Source: JAGTVG01 sp965365275
GTDB lineage: Bacteria > Bacteroidota > Bacteroidia > Cytophagales > Cyclobacteriaceae
DNA length: 64,000 nt
Direction of reading: 5' to 3'
Assembly (NCBI GenBank): GCA_965365275.1
Contig: CBDUBA010000010.1
Span: forward strand, 1 to 64,000
Part shown: one piece after another, positions 35,145 through 44,965 of the stretch
How positions within the stretch are numbered: the first letter of the stretch is position 1
Layout: the number at the start of each line of letters is the position of its first letter
Position numbers and translations under genes: made by a program
Notes under the pieces: generated by a model
Database searches by the model: none
Told to the model about the DNA's origin: nothing
What the model saw: the letters and a program-made list of their open reading frames with translations, nothing else

Positions 35145-36607
35145 TGAGTCTTTTGAAAGACATATTATATAAAGTATCACTTATTGCCACAGCAGGCGAT
35201 ATGAAGCTTGATATCAATAAGATTGAGTTTGATTCAAGATTGATCAGGCCTGGCGATCTTTTCGTGGCCATAAAAGGTACTCAGACAGATGGACACAATT
35301 ATATACATAGTGCCATTGAAAAAGGTGCGATAGCGATAGTATGTGATGAATTGCCGGAACAAAGGCCGGCCAGTGTGACTTTTGTAAAGGTGCGTAATAG
35401 TGCCGAAGCCCTTGGCATGATGGCATCGAATTTCTATGGCAACCCATCAGAAAAACTGAAACTTGTAGCCGTTACCGGCACGAATGGAAAGACAACTACG
35501 GTAACTATCCTGCATCAGTTGTTCTCGAATCTCGGGTATAATACCGGGTTGATCTCAACGGTAGAGAACAAGATCAAAGGGGAAGTGATAAAAGCTACAC
35601 ATACTACGCCGGATGCTTTACAATTGAACCGGCTGATCAGTGAAATGGTTAAAGGTGGATGTACACATTGTTTTATCGAAGCAAGTTCACATGCTATTGA
35701 ACAAAAACGGATTTCCGGACTCGATATTGATATCGGTGTCTTTACCAACATCACGCATGATCATCTGGATTATCATGGATCCTTCGATGCCTATATCAAG
35801 GCCAAAAAGCAACTCTTCGATAATCTGAGAAAGGGCGCAACGGCATTAATCAATATCGATGATAAAAGAGGGAAGGTCATGGTGCAGAATACCTCTGCAA
35901 AAGTAGAGACTTATGGCATCAGGAATCCTGCTGATTATAAGGGGAAATTGCTGACCAATACCATGGAAGGATTTGAACTTGAAATAAATGGTACCAATGC
36001 ATGGTTTCCGCTGGTTGGAGAATTCAATGCCTACAATATTCTTGTCTCCTATGCTGTCGCCAATCTGCTGGGTGAGAATCCTGAGGATGTGATACAGGAA
36101 ATGTCCCGGATCGGAAAGATCCCGGGAAGGTTTGAGATGGTTTATCCTGAATCCGGGATATATGCTATCGTCGATTATGCACATACACCGGATGCATTGA
36201 AAAATATTCTGGCTGCTCTTGATGGACTGCGTACTGGTAATGAGAAATTAATAACCGTGGTTGGCTGCGGAGGCAACAGGGATAGGGAAAAGAGACCGGA
36301 GATGGCTTCAATAGCCTGCCTCTTCAGTGATAAAGTGATATTCACATCCGATAATCCGAGGGATGAGGACCCCAATGATATTATTGACGAGATGAAACAG
36401 GGAGTGAGCCCTGCCAATTATAAAAAGACAATTACGCAGGTGGATCGAAAAGAAGCGATCAAGCTGGCCTGTAGCATGGCTGAAACCAATGACCTGATCC
36501 TGGTAGCAGGAAAGGGACATGAGACATATCAGGAAATCAAAGGGAATAGAATTGATTTTGATGATCGATTGATCCTGAAGGAAATGTTAGAGTTAATGGA
36601 AAAATAG
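35144..36607 (+). CDS. murE: UDP-MurNAc-tripeptide synthetase (meso-diaminopimelate-adding)
   Basis: This 487-residue Mur ligase has the ATP loop TGTNGKTTT and the Mur ligase motif FTNITHDHLDYHG. The C-terminal DNPRDEDP matches the DNPR motif that selects meso-diaminopimelate rather than lysine, so the organism makes DAP-type peptidoglycan. It overlaps ftsI by 1 bp and ends 2 bp before mraY. Confidence 0.95.
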   Translation: MSLLKDILYKVSLIATAGDMKLDINKIEFDSRLIRPGDLFVAIKGTQTDGHNYIHSAIEKGAIAIVCDELPEQRPASVTFVKVRNSAEALGMMASNFYGNPSEKLKLVAVTGTNGKTTTVTILHQLFSNLGYNTGLISTVENKIKGEVIKATHTTPDALQLNRLISEMVKGGCTHCFIEASSHAIEQKRISGLDIDIGVFTNITHDHLDYHGSFDAYIKAKKQLFDNLRKGATALINIDDKRGKVMVQNTSAKVETYGIRNPADYKGKLLTNTMEGFELEINGTNAWFPLVGEFNAYNILVSYAVANLLGENPEDVIQEMSRIGKIPGRFEMVYPESGIYAIVDYAHTPDALKNILAALDGLRTGNEKLITVVGCGGNRDREKRPEMASIACLFSDKVIFTSDNPRDEDPNDIIDEMKQGVSPANYKKTITQVDRKEAIKLACSMAETNDLILVAGKGHETYQEIKGNRIDFDDRLILKEMLELMEK

Positions 36608-36609
36608 AG

Positions 36610-37818
36610 ATGTTCTATTATTTGTTTAGTTATCTGGATAAAGAATTTGACCTGATCGGTGCAGGGGTGTTTCAATACATCACCTTCAGGGCCGGTATGG
36701 CTACAGTCCTATCCCTGTTGATAACCATTTTCTTTGGAAAAAAGATCATCGACCTCTTAAAAAGATATCAGGTAGGCGAGAGCATACGGGACCTTGGACT
36801 GGAAGGACAAATGGAAAAGAAAGGAACACCCACCATGGGCGGTTTGATGATTTTAATGGCCATCCTCCTACCTACCTTATTTTTTGCCAAACTGGATAAC
36901 ATATACATCATATTGTTGCTCATATCAACAATGTGGATGGGCATAATAGGATTTCTGGATGACTATATAAAGGTGTTCAGAAAAAACAAAAAAGGATTGC
37001 GTGGAAAATTCAAGATAGTCGGCCAGGTTGGCCTGGGATTAATTGTTGGACTAACATTGTTTTATAATGATGATGTCGTAGTAAGGGAGTTTACTAAGGA
37101 TTTCGTGCAGCAGGATGGCGTCAACGAGGTGGTGATCGGATACCAGGATATACAATCTACCATAACCACCATCCCTTTCTTTAAAAATAATGAATTCGAT
37201 TACAACCTGCCTTTCCTTCCGGATACCTATACGAGCATTATCTATGTTCTGGTGGTTATTGTTGTTATAACGGCAGTGTCTAACGGAGCCAATATTACCG
37301 ATGGTATCGACGGACTGGCCGCTGGTACCACAGGAATCATAGCCCTAACACTGGCGATCCTCGCTTATATATCAGGTAACGTCATCATATCGGATTATCT
37401 CAATATTATGTATATCCCGAATGCAGGCGAACTTGTAATCTTTTGCACAGCGCTTGTCGGTGCATGCATAGGATTTCTATGGTATAATGCCTACCCGGCA
37501 CAGATATTTATGGGGGATACAGGTAGCCTGTCCCTGGGAGGGATAATTGCCGTTCTGGCACTTACAATCCGAAAGGAATTGTTGATCCCACTACTCTGCG
37601 GGATCTTTCTTATAGAAAATTTATCGGTGATCATGCAGGTCTCCTGGTTTAAATATACAAGAAAGAAATACGGTGAAGGAAGGCGGATGTTCAGGATGGC
37701 GCCATTACATCACCATTATCAGAAAAAGGATCTGCACGAAGCTAAAATAGTCACGCGGTTCTGGATCGTAGGTATATTGCTGGCGATCCTGACATTAGCA
37801 ACCTTAAAGCTCAGATAA
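36610..37818 (+). CDS. mraY: phospho-MurNAc-pentapeptide transferase
   Basis: This 402-residue membrane enzyme makes lipid I from UDP-MurNAc-pentapeptide and undecaprenyl phosphate. The motifs are KKGTPTMGG, FLDDYIKVFRKNKKGL (catalytic Asp pair), NITDGIDGLAAG and APLHHHYQKK. About ten helices are visible. It is longer than E. coli MraY (360) because of an insertion of about 50 residues near 150-200, usual in Bacteroidota. Confidence 0.95.
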   Translation: MFYYLFSYLDKEFDLIGAGVFQYITFRAGMATVLSLLITIFFGKKIIDLLKRYQVGESIRDLGLEGQMEKKGTPTMGGLMILMAILLPTLFFAKLDNIYIILLLISTMWMGIIGFLDDYIKVFRKNKKGLRGKFKIVGQVGLGLIVGLTLFYNDDVVVREFTKDFVQQDGVNEVVIGYQDIQSTITTIPFFKNNEFDYNLPFLPDTYTSIIYVLVVIVVITAVSNGANITDGIDGLAAGTTGIIALTLAILAYISGNVIISDYLNIMYIPNAGELVIFCTALVGACIGFLWYNAYPAQIFMGDTGSLSLGGIIAVLALTIRKELLIPLLCGIFLIENLSVIMQVSWFKYTRKKYGEGRRMFRMAPLHHHYQKKDLHEAKIVTRFWIVGILLAILTLATLKLR

Positions 37819-37819
37819 T

Positions 37820-39190
37820 ATGGAAGGGAAAAGAATAGTCATATTAGGAGCAGGAGAAAGTGGAGTTGGAGCAGCACTCCTGGCAAAAGCCAAGGGTCTG
37901 ATACCTTTTGTATCCGATTCGGGGAAGATCCTGCCTGAGTATAAAAAGGTACTGATGCGGAATGCGATTCCACATGAGGAAGGCCAGCATGATGAAAATT
38001 ACCTGCTGACAGCTGATGAGGTGGTGAAAAGTCCAGGTATCCCCGATCATTCACCAATTATTCTGAAACTTAAGGAAAAGAACATTCCCATTATATCTGA
38101 AATAGAATTTGCCTTCAGGTACACCGAAGCTAAAATAATCGCAATTACAGGGACCAACGGGAAGACCACTACATCCTTGCTTACCTATTACCTCCTGAAT
38201 CAGGCAGGGTTGAATGTTTGCCTGGCGGGGAATATTGGTTTCAGTTTCTCTAAGGAGGTGATCGAAAACAAATTCGATTATTATGTTTTGGAAGTCAGTA
38301 GTTTTCAATTGGACTATATTAAAGACTTCAAGGCTGATATAGCTGTGTTGCTGAACATTACACCCGACCATCTTGACCGTTACGAATACGACTTTAACAA
38401 TTATATAGAATCGAAATTCAGGATACTCAATAATATGACCGCGGATGACATCTTCATTTATTTTAAGGAAGATGATGTGATAAATAATTTCCTTAAGGAA
38501 AATATTATAAAGCCTAGAAAACTCGGAATGGCCCTGCACGAGATCCCGGAGATCAATGCCAGGATGAATGGGCGATATCTGAAATTCTCACTTCCGTCAA
38601 GAGATTCTGATGAATTTAAAGTAAACATGGGATCCATAAATTTAACGGGCCCGCATAATATGGTCAATACGATGGCAAGTGTAATGATTGCCAAAGTGTT
38701 GAATATCTCGGACAGAAAGATAAGGTCTGCCCTGAAGTCTTTCAATAATGTACCGCACAGATTAGAGAAGGTAGCTGAATTTCATGATGTCGCTTTCATT
38801 AATGACTCTAAGGCCACGAACCTCGATGCAACCATTAAGGCCCTGGAAAGCTATGACCGGCCTATTATATGGATAGCCGGTGGAGTGGACAAAGGAAATG
38901 ACTATGAGGTTTTGCTATCCCATGTAAAGGAAAAGGTAAAAGGCATTATTTGCCTCGGAAGGGACAACAGGAAAATTGTAAATGCTTTCAAAGGTCACAT
39001 CCGGGAAATTAAGGAGACTGTTGATATACGCAGAGCTGTCAAAAATGCTTTCAATCTGGCCGGCCCAGGAGATGTGATACTTTTTTCACCCTCCTGTGCC
39101 AGTTTTGATTTATTTAAAAATTACGTGGATAGGGGTAATAAGTTTAAGGAGGCGGTCGGTAAACTGATCGAAAGGGCAGATAAAATATAG
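37820..39190 (+). CDS. murD: UDP-MurNAc-L-alanine:D-glutamate ligase
   Basis: This 456-residue ligase has an N-terminal Rossmann domain (VILGAGESGVGAA), the ATP loop ITGTNGKTTT, LNITPDHLDRY and the C-terminal FINDSKATNLDATIKAL motif specific to MurD. It starts 2 bp after mraY and ends 4 bp before ftsW. Confidence 0.95.
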   Translation: MEGKRIVILGAGESGVGAALLAKAKGLIPFVSDSGKILPEYKKVLMRNAIPHEEGQHDENYLLTADEVVKSPGIPDHSPIILKLKEKNIPIISEIEFAFRYTEAKIIAITGTNGKTTTSLLTYYLLNQAGLNVCLAGNIGFSFSKEVIENKFDYYVLEVSSFQLDYIKDFKADIAVLLNITPDHLDRYEYDFNNYIESKFRILNNMTADDIFIYFKEDDVINNFLKENIIKPRKLGMALHEIPEINARMNGRYLKFSLPSRDSDEFKVNMGSINLTGPHNMVNTMASVMIAKVLNISDRKIRSALKSFNNVPHRLEKVAEFHDVAFINDSKATNLDATIKALESYDRPIIWIAGGVDKGNDYEVLLSHVKEKVKGIICLGRDNRKIVNAFKGHIREIKETVDIRRAVKNAFNLAGPGDVILFSPSCASFDLFKNYVDRGNKFKEAVGKLIERADKI

Positions 39191-39194
39191 GAAT

Positions 39195-40349
39195 ATGTAC
39201 AAGACATTTATAGAAAAACATTTAAAGGGTGATCCAATAATCTGGTTCATAGTGATTCTGTTGTCTGTTCTCAGCATATTCGTAGTTTACAGTGCCACAG
39301 GAACATTAGCTTACCGCCACATGGGGGGTAATACTGAATATTATCTTTTAAAGCATACACTGCTGGTATTGCTCAGCTTCATGGCCATGTGGATTGCACA
39401 TAAAATTGATTACAGATACTACTCCAGGATATCCAGACTGTTTTTATGGATATCTGTTCCATTGTTATTGATAACCTGGAAATTTGGAGTTACCATAAAC
39501 GAAGCTTCCAGATGGCTTACAATACCTGTTATCAATCAGGTGTTTCAGCCTTCTGACCTGGCAAAACTGGCATTGATTACCAATCTGGCCGCGATGTTGT
39601 CAAGGCGCCAGCAGCATATCGACGATCTCAAAGATACGCTTATCCCAATGTTATTGTGGTGTGGTCTTATTTGTGGTCTAATCGCCTTAACGGATTTCTC
39701 TTCAGCCACTTTATTACTGGTCACCTGTCTGCTTATCCTGTTCATAGGCCGAGTGCCGGTGAAATACCTGGCTCTGCTGGTTCTGGTTGGAATTTTTGCC
39801 GGGGCTTTGGCTTTTTCGATAGGACAGCGTGGGGAAACAGTTGTAAGCCGGCTTAAAGATTATCTGGATCCAACGGAGATTCCTTTCCAGGCCAAGCAAT
39901 CCTATATAGCAATAGCGACAGGTGGTGTAACAGGAAAAGGTCCGGGGAATAGTGATCAAAGAAATTTCCTGCCACATCCTTACTCGGATTTTATATATGC
40001 CATCATTATTGAAGAATATGGTCTGGCAGGTGGGCTGGTAGTAGTTATCCTATACCTGGCTTTACTCTGGCGGGGCATAATTACAGCTTCAAAAAGCGAC
40101 AGGGCCTTTGGAGGACTTTTGTCGGCGGGATTGTGTTTTGCCCTTGTCCTTCAGGCTATGATCAATATGGGGGTAGCAGTAGGATTGGTTCCAATTACTG
40201 GATTGCCCTTACCCCTTGTGAGTATGGGGGGTACTTCCCTCTTATTTACCGGTTTGGCGCTGGGTATAATCCTGAGTGTTAGCCGGGGGGAAATAGAAGA
40301 GTTTGGCAGCAGGTCTGGGAATATTAAAAATGTACCAAAAGCAGCATAG
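39195..40349 (+). CDS. ftsW: septal peptidoglycan polymerase FtsW
   Basis: This 384-residue SEDS protein has about ten membrane helices. Typical segments are the FVVYSATGTLAYR start, GEASRW-like NEASRWLTIP, FQPSDLAKLALI (with the catalytic-type Asp region), HPYSDFIYAIIIEEYGL and GLPLPLVSMGGTSLLF. It polymerises glycan strands together with FtsI. Its last 20 bp overlap the murG start. Confidence 0.95.
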   Translation: MYKTFIEKHLKGDPIIWFIVILLSVLSIFVVYSATGTLAYRHMGGNTEYYLLKHTLLVLLSFMAMWIAHKIDYRYYSRISRLFLWISVPLLLITWKFGVTINEASRWLTIPVINQVFQPSDLAKLALITNLAAMLSRRQQHIDDLKDTLIPMLLWCGLICGLIALTDFSSATLLLVTCLLILFIGRVPVKYLALLVLVGIFAGALAFSIGQRGETVVSRLKDYLDPTEIPFQAKQSYIAIATGGVTGKGPGNSDQRNFLPHPYSDFIYAIIIEEYGLAGGLVVVILYLALLWRGIITASKSDRAFGGLLSAGLCFALVLQAMINMGVAVGLVPITGLPLPLVSMGGTSLLFTGLALGIILSVSRGEIEEFGSRSGNIKNVPKAA

Positions 40350-41466
40350 CAGCTTGAAAAATAGAAAAACTAAATATCGGGTTATAATCAGCGGTGGAGG
40401 CACCGGGGGCCATATTTACCCTGCCATTGCCATTGCCAATAAACTGAAGGAAAGGATGCCGGATATCGATATCCTTTTTGTAGGCGCAAAAGGTAAAATG
40501 GAAATGCAGAAGGTCCCTGAGGCAGGATTTCCGATAAAAGGAATTTGGATAAGTGGGATTCAACGTAAACGTTCAATTACGAACCTTTTATTTCCTATAA
40601 AATTGCTGATTAGTTTGGTTCAATCGTACGTTATTATAGCTAAATTTCGACCGGATGTTGCAGTTGGAGTCGGCGGTTTCGCCTCAGGTCCTTTGTTATG
40701 GACAACCAGTTTAATACGAATCCCTACACTTATCCAAGAACAGAATTCTTATGCAGGAATTACTAATAAACTCCTGGCCAGAAAAGTTGATAAGATCTGT
40801 GTGGCCTATGATCATATGGATCGCTATTTCCCTAAAGATAAGATCATAAAAACGGGTAATCCCGTCCGGGAAGATATCCTGGATATCGATAATCGGAAGG
40901 CTGCGGCCCTTAAATTCTTCAACTTCGACCAGGATAAAAAAACCGTTTTTGTAATGGGGGGCAGTCTGGGGGCCCGAACGGTAAATATAAGTGTGTTCAA
41001 TAAGATCCAGAAGATCATCGATGAAGATGTTCAGCTGGTATGGCAGATCGGAAAGATTTATTATGACGATTACGAGCAGAAGATGAAGAGCTATGATGTA
41101 AGCAGATTGCGTATGTATGATTTCCTCAGGGAAATAGATCTTGCTTATGCTATGGCTGATGTTATTGTTTCCAGGGCTGGTGCCTTATCAATATCGGAAC
41201 TGTCAATCGTTGGGAAACCAGTCGTGCTGATCCCTTCTCCGAATGTGGCTGAGGACCACCAGACAAAAAATGCAGAAGCGCTGACATCCAGGGATGCGGC
41301 CATTCTGATCACGGACCAGGAGGCACCAGTGAAATTGATCGATACAGTACTGGAAATACTAAAGGATAAAGATAAAATGCAACGCCTGGGTATCAATATT
41401 AAGAAATTGGCACTCGCCGGGGCTACTGAAAAAATTACAGACGAAATTCAAAAGCTGTTAAATTGA
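40330..41466 (+). CDS. murG: UDP-GlcNAc:lipid I N-acetylglucosaminyltransferase
   Basis: The start is taken as ATG at 40330 (MYQKQHSSLKNRKTKYRVIIS, 378 residues); the longer frame would use a TTG 27 bp upstream. The glycine-rich loop SGGGTGGHIYPAIAI, GVGGFASGPLL and the donor-site ISRAG-like VSRAGALSISEL and PSPNVAEDHQTKNA are all present. It makes lipid II on the cytoplasmic membrane face. It overlaps ftsW by 20 bp and murC by 4 bp. Confidence 0.95.
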   Translation: MYQKQHSSLKNRKTKYRVIISGGGTGGHIYPAIAIANKLKERMPDIDILFVGAKGKMEMQKVPEAGFPIKGIWISGIQRKRSITNLLFPIKLLISLVQSYVIIAKFRPDVAVGVGGFASGPLLWTTSLIRIPTLIQEQNSYAGITNKLLARKVDKICVAYDHMDRYFPKDKIIKTGNPVREDILDIDNRKAAALKFFNFDQDKKTVFVMGGSLGARTVNISVFNKIQKIIDEDVQLVWQIGKIYYDDYEQKMKSYDVSRLRMYDFLREIDLAYAMADVIVSRAGALSISELSIVGKPVVLIPSPNVAEDHQTKNAEALTSRDAAILITDQEAPVKLIDTVLEILKDKDKMQRLGINIKKLALAGATEKITDEIQKLLN

Positions 41467-42872
41467 ATCTGGATAATAAATATGGATTTTACTTCGTAGG
41501 TATCGGTGGTATCGGCATGAGTGCACTGGCACGATGGTTTAAGAAACAGGGCAAGTATGTAGCCGGATACGACCGGACGGAAACCCACTTAACCCAGCAG
41601 CTTCAGGAAGAAGGCATAGAGGTGACCCATGAAGATTTCTCATCAGCCATTCCAGAGAAAATAAAAGATAAGCGAAAAGCAATATTGGTGGTATATACAC
41701 CTGCTATTCCATCTGACAGTGAGATCCTAAGATACTTTAAAGATTATAAATACAAGATCAAAAAGCGGTCTGAGGTCTTGGGAGCACTAACGAAAAAAAG
41801 CTTCACCATCGCCGTGGCCGGTACCCATGGTAAGACCACAACAAGTGCCTTAATAGCCCATATACTTAAAGAAACTAACCAGAATATGGTGGCTTTTCTT
41901 GGTGGTATCCTTCAAAATTATGAATCGAATTTGATAGTTAACAAAAAAAGTGGCCAGGTGCTTAATACGGTTGTTGAAGCGGATGAATATGACCGCTCCT
42001 TTCTTACTTTAAACCCTGATATTGCCGTGGTAACAGCATTGGACCCGGATCACCTGGACATATACGGGGAATTCTCTGAAATGCAGAAAGGTTTCAGGGA
42101 TTTCCTGAACAAACTGAAAAAAAAGGGTACGCTAATCATATACAAGGGATTATATGAAAAAGTGATCCCTGAAGACCGGCCTGATATTAAGGTCAGGGAG
42201 TATGGATTGAGTCATATACCGGTTCGAGCAGAAAACATACGGTTGGAAAAAGAAGAGGTAAGATTTGATTATTACAGTCCGGCTGAAACGATTGAAAATA
42301 TTCCATTATCACTGCCTGGTTTTCACAATATAGAAAATGCAATTGCCGCCATTACCGTTTGTTTGAAAATGAAGATCGACGGGTCGGCAATTAAAGCAGC
42401 ACTTTCCTCATTCAGGGGAATAAAAAGACGATTTGAATACATATTATATACGGATAACCTGGTGTATATAGATGACTATGCACATCATCCTGAAGAAATA
42501 AAGGCCTTATTAAGTTCTCTCAGGGCAATTTTTGAAGGACATAAGATCACAGCGCTATTCCAGCCGCATCTATACACACGTACCAGGGATTTTGCATATG
42601 AATTTGCGGAAGCGCTCGATCTGGCCGATGAAGTCCTAATAATGGATATATATCCGGCCAGGGAAAAACCTATTAAAGGAGTGGGATCTGAATTGATCCT
42701 CAACAAAATGAAATTAGAAAGGAAATCATTATGCAGTAAGGTAGATGTAATCGAGGAGCTTGATGCGAAAGATCTTGATATACTCGTTACGATTGGTGCC
42801 GGAGATATAGATCAATTGGTAGAACCTATAAAAATTCTATTATCGACAAAATATGAAATTTCCGAAAATTAA
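41463..42872 (+). CDS. murC: UDP-MurNAc:L-alanine ligase
   Basis: This 469-residue ligase begins YGFYFVGIGGIGMSALARWF, has the ATP loop AGTHGKTTTSALI (the TH form specific to MurC), VVEADEYDRSFL and DDYAHHPEEIKALL. No in-frame ATG precedes the conserved start, so the TTG at 41463, overlapping the murG stop (TTGA), is the likely start. It is followed by ftsQ with a 20-bp overlap. Confidence 0.95.
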   Translation: MNLDNKYGFYFVGIGGIGMSALARWFKKQGKYVAGYDRTETHLTQQLQEEGIEVTHEDFSSAIPEKIKDKRKAILVVYTPAIPSDSEILRYFKDYKYKIKKRSEVLGALTKKSFTIAVAGTHGKTTTSALIAHILKETNQNMVAFLGGILQNYESNLIVNKKSGQVLNTVVEADEYDRSFLTLNPDIAVVTALDPDHLDIYGEFSEMQKGFRDFLNKLKKKGTLIIYKGLYEKVIPEDRPDIKVREYGLSHIPVRAENIRLEKEEVRFDYYSPAETIENIPLSLPGFHNIENAIAAITVCLKMKIDGSAIKAALSSFRGIKRRFEYILYTDNLVYIDDYAHHPEEIKALLSSLRAIFEGHKITALFQPHLYTRTRDFAYEFAEALDLADEVLIMDIYPAREKPIKGVGSELILNKMKLERKSLCSKVDVIEELDAKDLDILVTIGAGDIDQLVEPIKILLSTKYEISEN

Positions 42873-43620
42873 CATACGAAATGAAATAAAGCTGTTTTTG
42901 CTTTTCGTACTGGCGTTTTCAGCCATTGCCTTCGTAGAAAGGAAACAGGATTATAAAAAGATCCGGGAATTGAATATCCTGATACACGATGAGGGGAACA
43001 ATTATTTTATTGATAAGGAGGAGGTTCATAAGTTGGTCACGGCAGATAATAGTGATTTTATAGTCGGCAGTGAGTATGCAGCTGTAGATCTGAAAGCCAT
43101 CGAAGACCGGGTAAGACAAAATGAATACGTTTCCACTACGCAGGCCTTTAAGGATCTTTCCGGTAACCTTACCATCGAAATATCATTATGTAAGCCAATT
43201 GCCAGAATTATCCGGACCGACAAGCCGGATAGTTATATCTGCGAATCCGGCAAAGTAATATCGACATCCAAGAAATATACGCCCAGGGTATTGTTGATCA
43301 GTGGGGACTATCTAGACAAAATCACTTCAGGCAATCTGCAAGCTGATTCAGCATATCAGTCACTTTTCGGATTGATAAAATTCATTAATGAGGATCCTTT
43401 CTGGAAGGCACAGATATCACAGTTAAATATCGACCGGAGTGGGGATGTCACCCTATATCCACAGGTTACCAAGCAGTACATAGAGTTCGGCAAGGTTGAG
43501 AATGTTGGGGATAAATTCCTGAAACTGAAATATTTCTATAAGAAAATATTACCCCATAAAGGTTGGAACCATTATGCAAGGGTAAATCTGGAGTATGAGC
43601 ATCAAATAATATGTGAATAA
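42853..43620 (+). CDS. ftsQ: cell division protein FtsQ
   Basis: This 255-residue protein has a short cytoplasmic N-terminus, one membrane helix (about 13-29) and a periplasmic POTRA plus beta domain (from about 38, YFIDKEEVHKLV). Sequence is divergent, but size, layout and position between murC and ftsA identify it. It recruits FtsL/FtsB-type partners and FtsWI. Confidence 0.88.
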   Translation: MKFPKINIRNEIKLFLLFVLAFSAIAFVERKQDYKKIRELNILIHDEGNNYFIDKEEVHKLVTADNSDFIVGSEYAAVDLKAIEDRVRQNEYVSTTQAFKDLSGNLTIEISLCKPIARIIRTDKPDSYICESGKVISTSKKYTPRVLLISGDYLDKITSGNLQADSAYQSLFGLIKFINEDPFWKAQISQLNIDRSGDVTLYPQVTKQYIEFGKVENVGDKFLKLKYFYKKILPHKGWNHYARVNLEYEHQIICE

Positions 43621-43631
43621 ATTAATATAAC

Positions 43632-44948
43632 ATGGAAAAAGATAAAATTATCGTAGGACTTGACATAGGCACCACTAAAATATGTGCCATTGTAGGTCGG
43701 AAAAACGAATACGGTAAACTTGAGGTTCTCGGAATGGGTAAGGCCGTTTCAGATGGGGTAATCAGAGGGATAGTAACCAACATTGATAAAACCATTCATG
43801 GAATTGAAGCAGCTATGAAGGAGGCCGAAGAGCAATCCGGGATCAATATTCGTGTGGTTAATGTTGGTATTGCCGGCCAGCATATTAAAAGCGCCATTCA
43901 TCATGGAGGAATAACAAGGAATACCAATGATGATGAAATAACCATTGAGGATATTAACAGACTAACCAATGATATGTACCGGACGGTCACACCACCGGGA
44001 AGCGAGATCATTCATGTAATGCCACAGGATTATTACGTCGATTTCGAAGATGGCATCATGGATCCGGTAGGTATGTCTGGTGTAAGACTAGAGGCGGATT
44101 TCCATGTTATCACCGCACAGACCAATGCAATAAACAATGTCAACAAATGTGTAAAAAGAGCAGGCCTGGAAATTGAGAATCTGATTCTTGAACCATTAGC
44201 CTCCTCCCTTTCTGTTCTGAGCGAGGAAGAAAAAGAAGCCGGTGTATGTCTTGTTGATATTGGAGGTGGCACTACTGATATTGCTATTTTTCATGAAAAT
44301 ATAATTCGCCACACCGCCGTTATTCCTTTTGGAGGCAATATTATCACCTCCGATATTAAACAGGGTTGCCTGGTCATGCATCATCAGGCTGAACTGCTGA
44401 AGACTAAATTTGGGAAAGCCATAGCCGAGGAGGCCAATCCGAATGAAATCGTTTCAATTCCTGGTTTAAAGAACAGACCACCCAAGGAGATCTCGATAAA
44501 AAACCTGGCGCATATCATAGAAGCACGCCTGGAAGAGATTATAGAGCTTATCCATGCAGAGATCATTACTTCCGGATACGAAAATAAACTTGCGGGAGGA
44601 ATCATCCTAACCGGGGGTGGTGCCCAAATGGCCTGTTTGAAACAGCTTGTTGAATATATGACGGGTATGGAAGCCAGGATTGGCTATCCTAATGAACACC
44701 TGGGCAAGAGTAAGATTGATGCTGTCAAAAGCCCAATGTTCGCCACCACCCTGGGTCTTGTGTTATCTGGATTTAAAGCCCTCGATGACCGGGAAAACAG
44801 ATATATGGAATCACAGGGAAAATCTGAATCCTCAACCAATAAATACAGAGGAGACAAGAAAAATACAGGAACAAAATTCTTTACAAACATTATAGAAAAA
44901 ACGAAAAGCCTGTTAATCGACGATGTCGATGACCGGCAGGATTATTAA
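43632..44948 (+). CDS. ftsA: cell division protein FtsA
   Basis: This 438-residue actin-like ATPase begins IIVGLDIGTTKICAIVGR (phosphate 1) and has VDIGGGTTDIAIFHEN (phosphate 2) and GGIILTGGGAQM (adenosine motif). The C-terminal NIIEKTKSLL helix suits membrane binding. It tethers FtsZ filaments to the membrane. It is 17 bp upstream of ftsZ. Confidence 0.95.
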   Translation: MEKDKIIVGLDIGTTKICAIVGRKNEYGKLEVLGMGKAVSDGVIRGIVTNIDKTIHGIEAAMKEAEEQSGINIRVVNVGIAGQHIKSAIHHGGITRNTNDDEITIEDINRLTNDMYRTVTPPGSEIIHVMPQDYYVDFEDGIMDPVGMSGVRLEADFHVITAQTNAINNVNKCVKRAGLEIENLILEPLASSLSVLSEEEKEAGVCLVDIGGGTTDIAIFHENIIRHTAVIPFGGNIITSDIKQGCLVMHHQAELLKTKFGKAIAEEANPNEIVSIPGLKNRPPKEISIKNLAHIIEARLEEIIELIHAEIITSGYENKLAGGIILTGGGAQMACLKQLVEYMTGMEARIGYPNEHLGKSKIDAVKSPMFATTLGLVLSGFKALDDRENRYMESQGKSESSTNKYRGDKKNTGTKFFTNIIEKTKSLLIDDVDDRQDY

Positions 44949-44965
44949 TTAAAACTTGAAACTAA

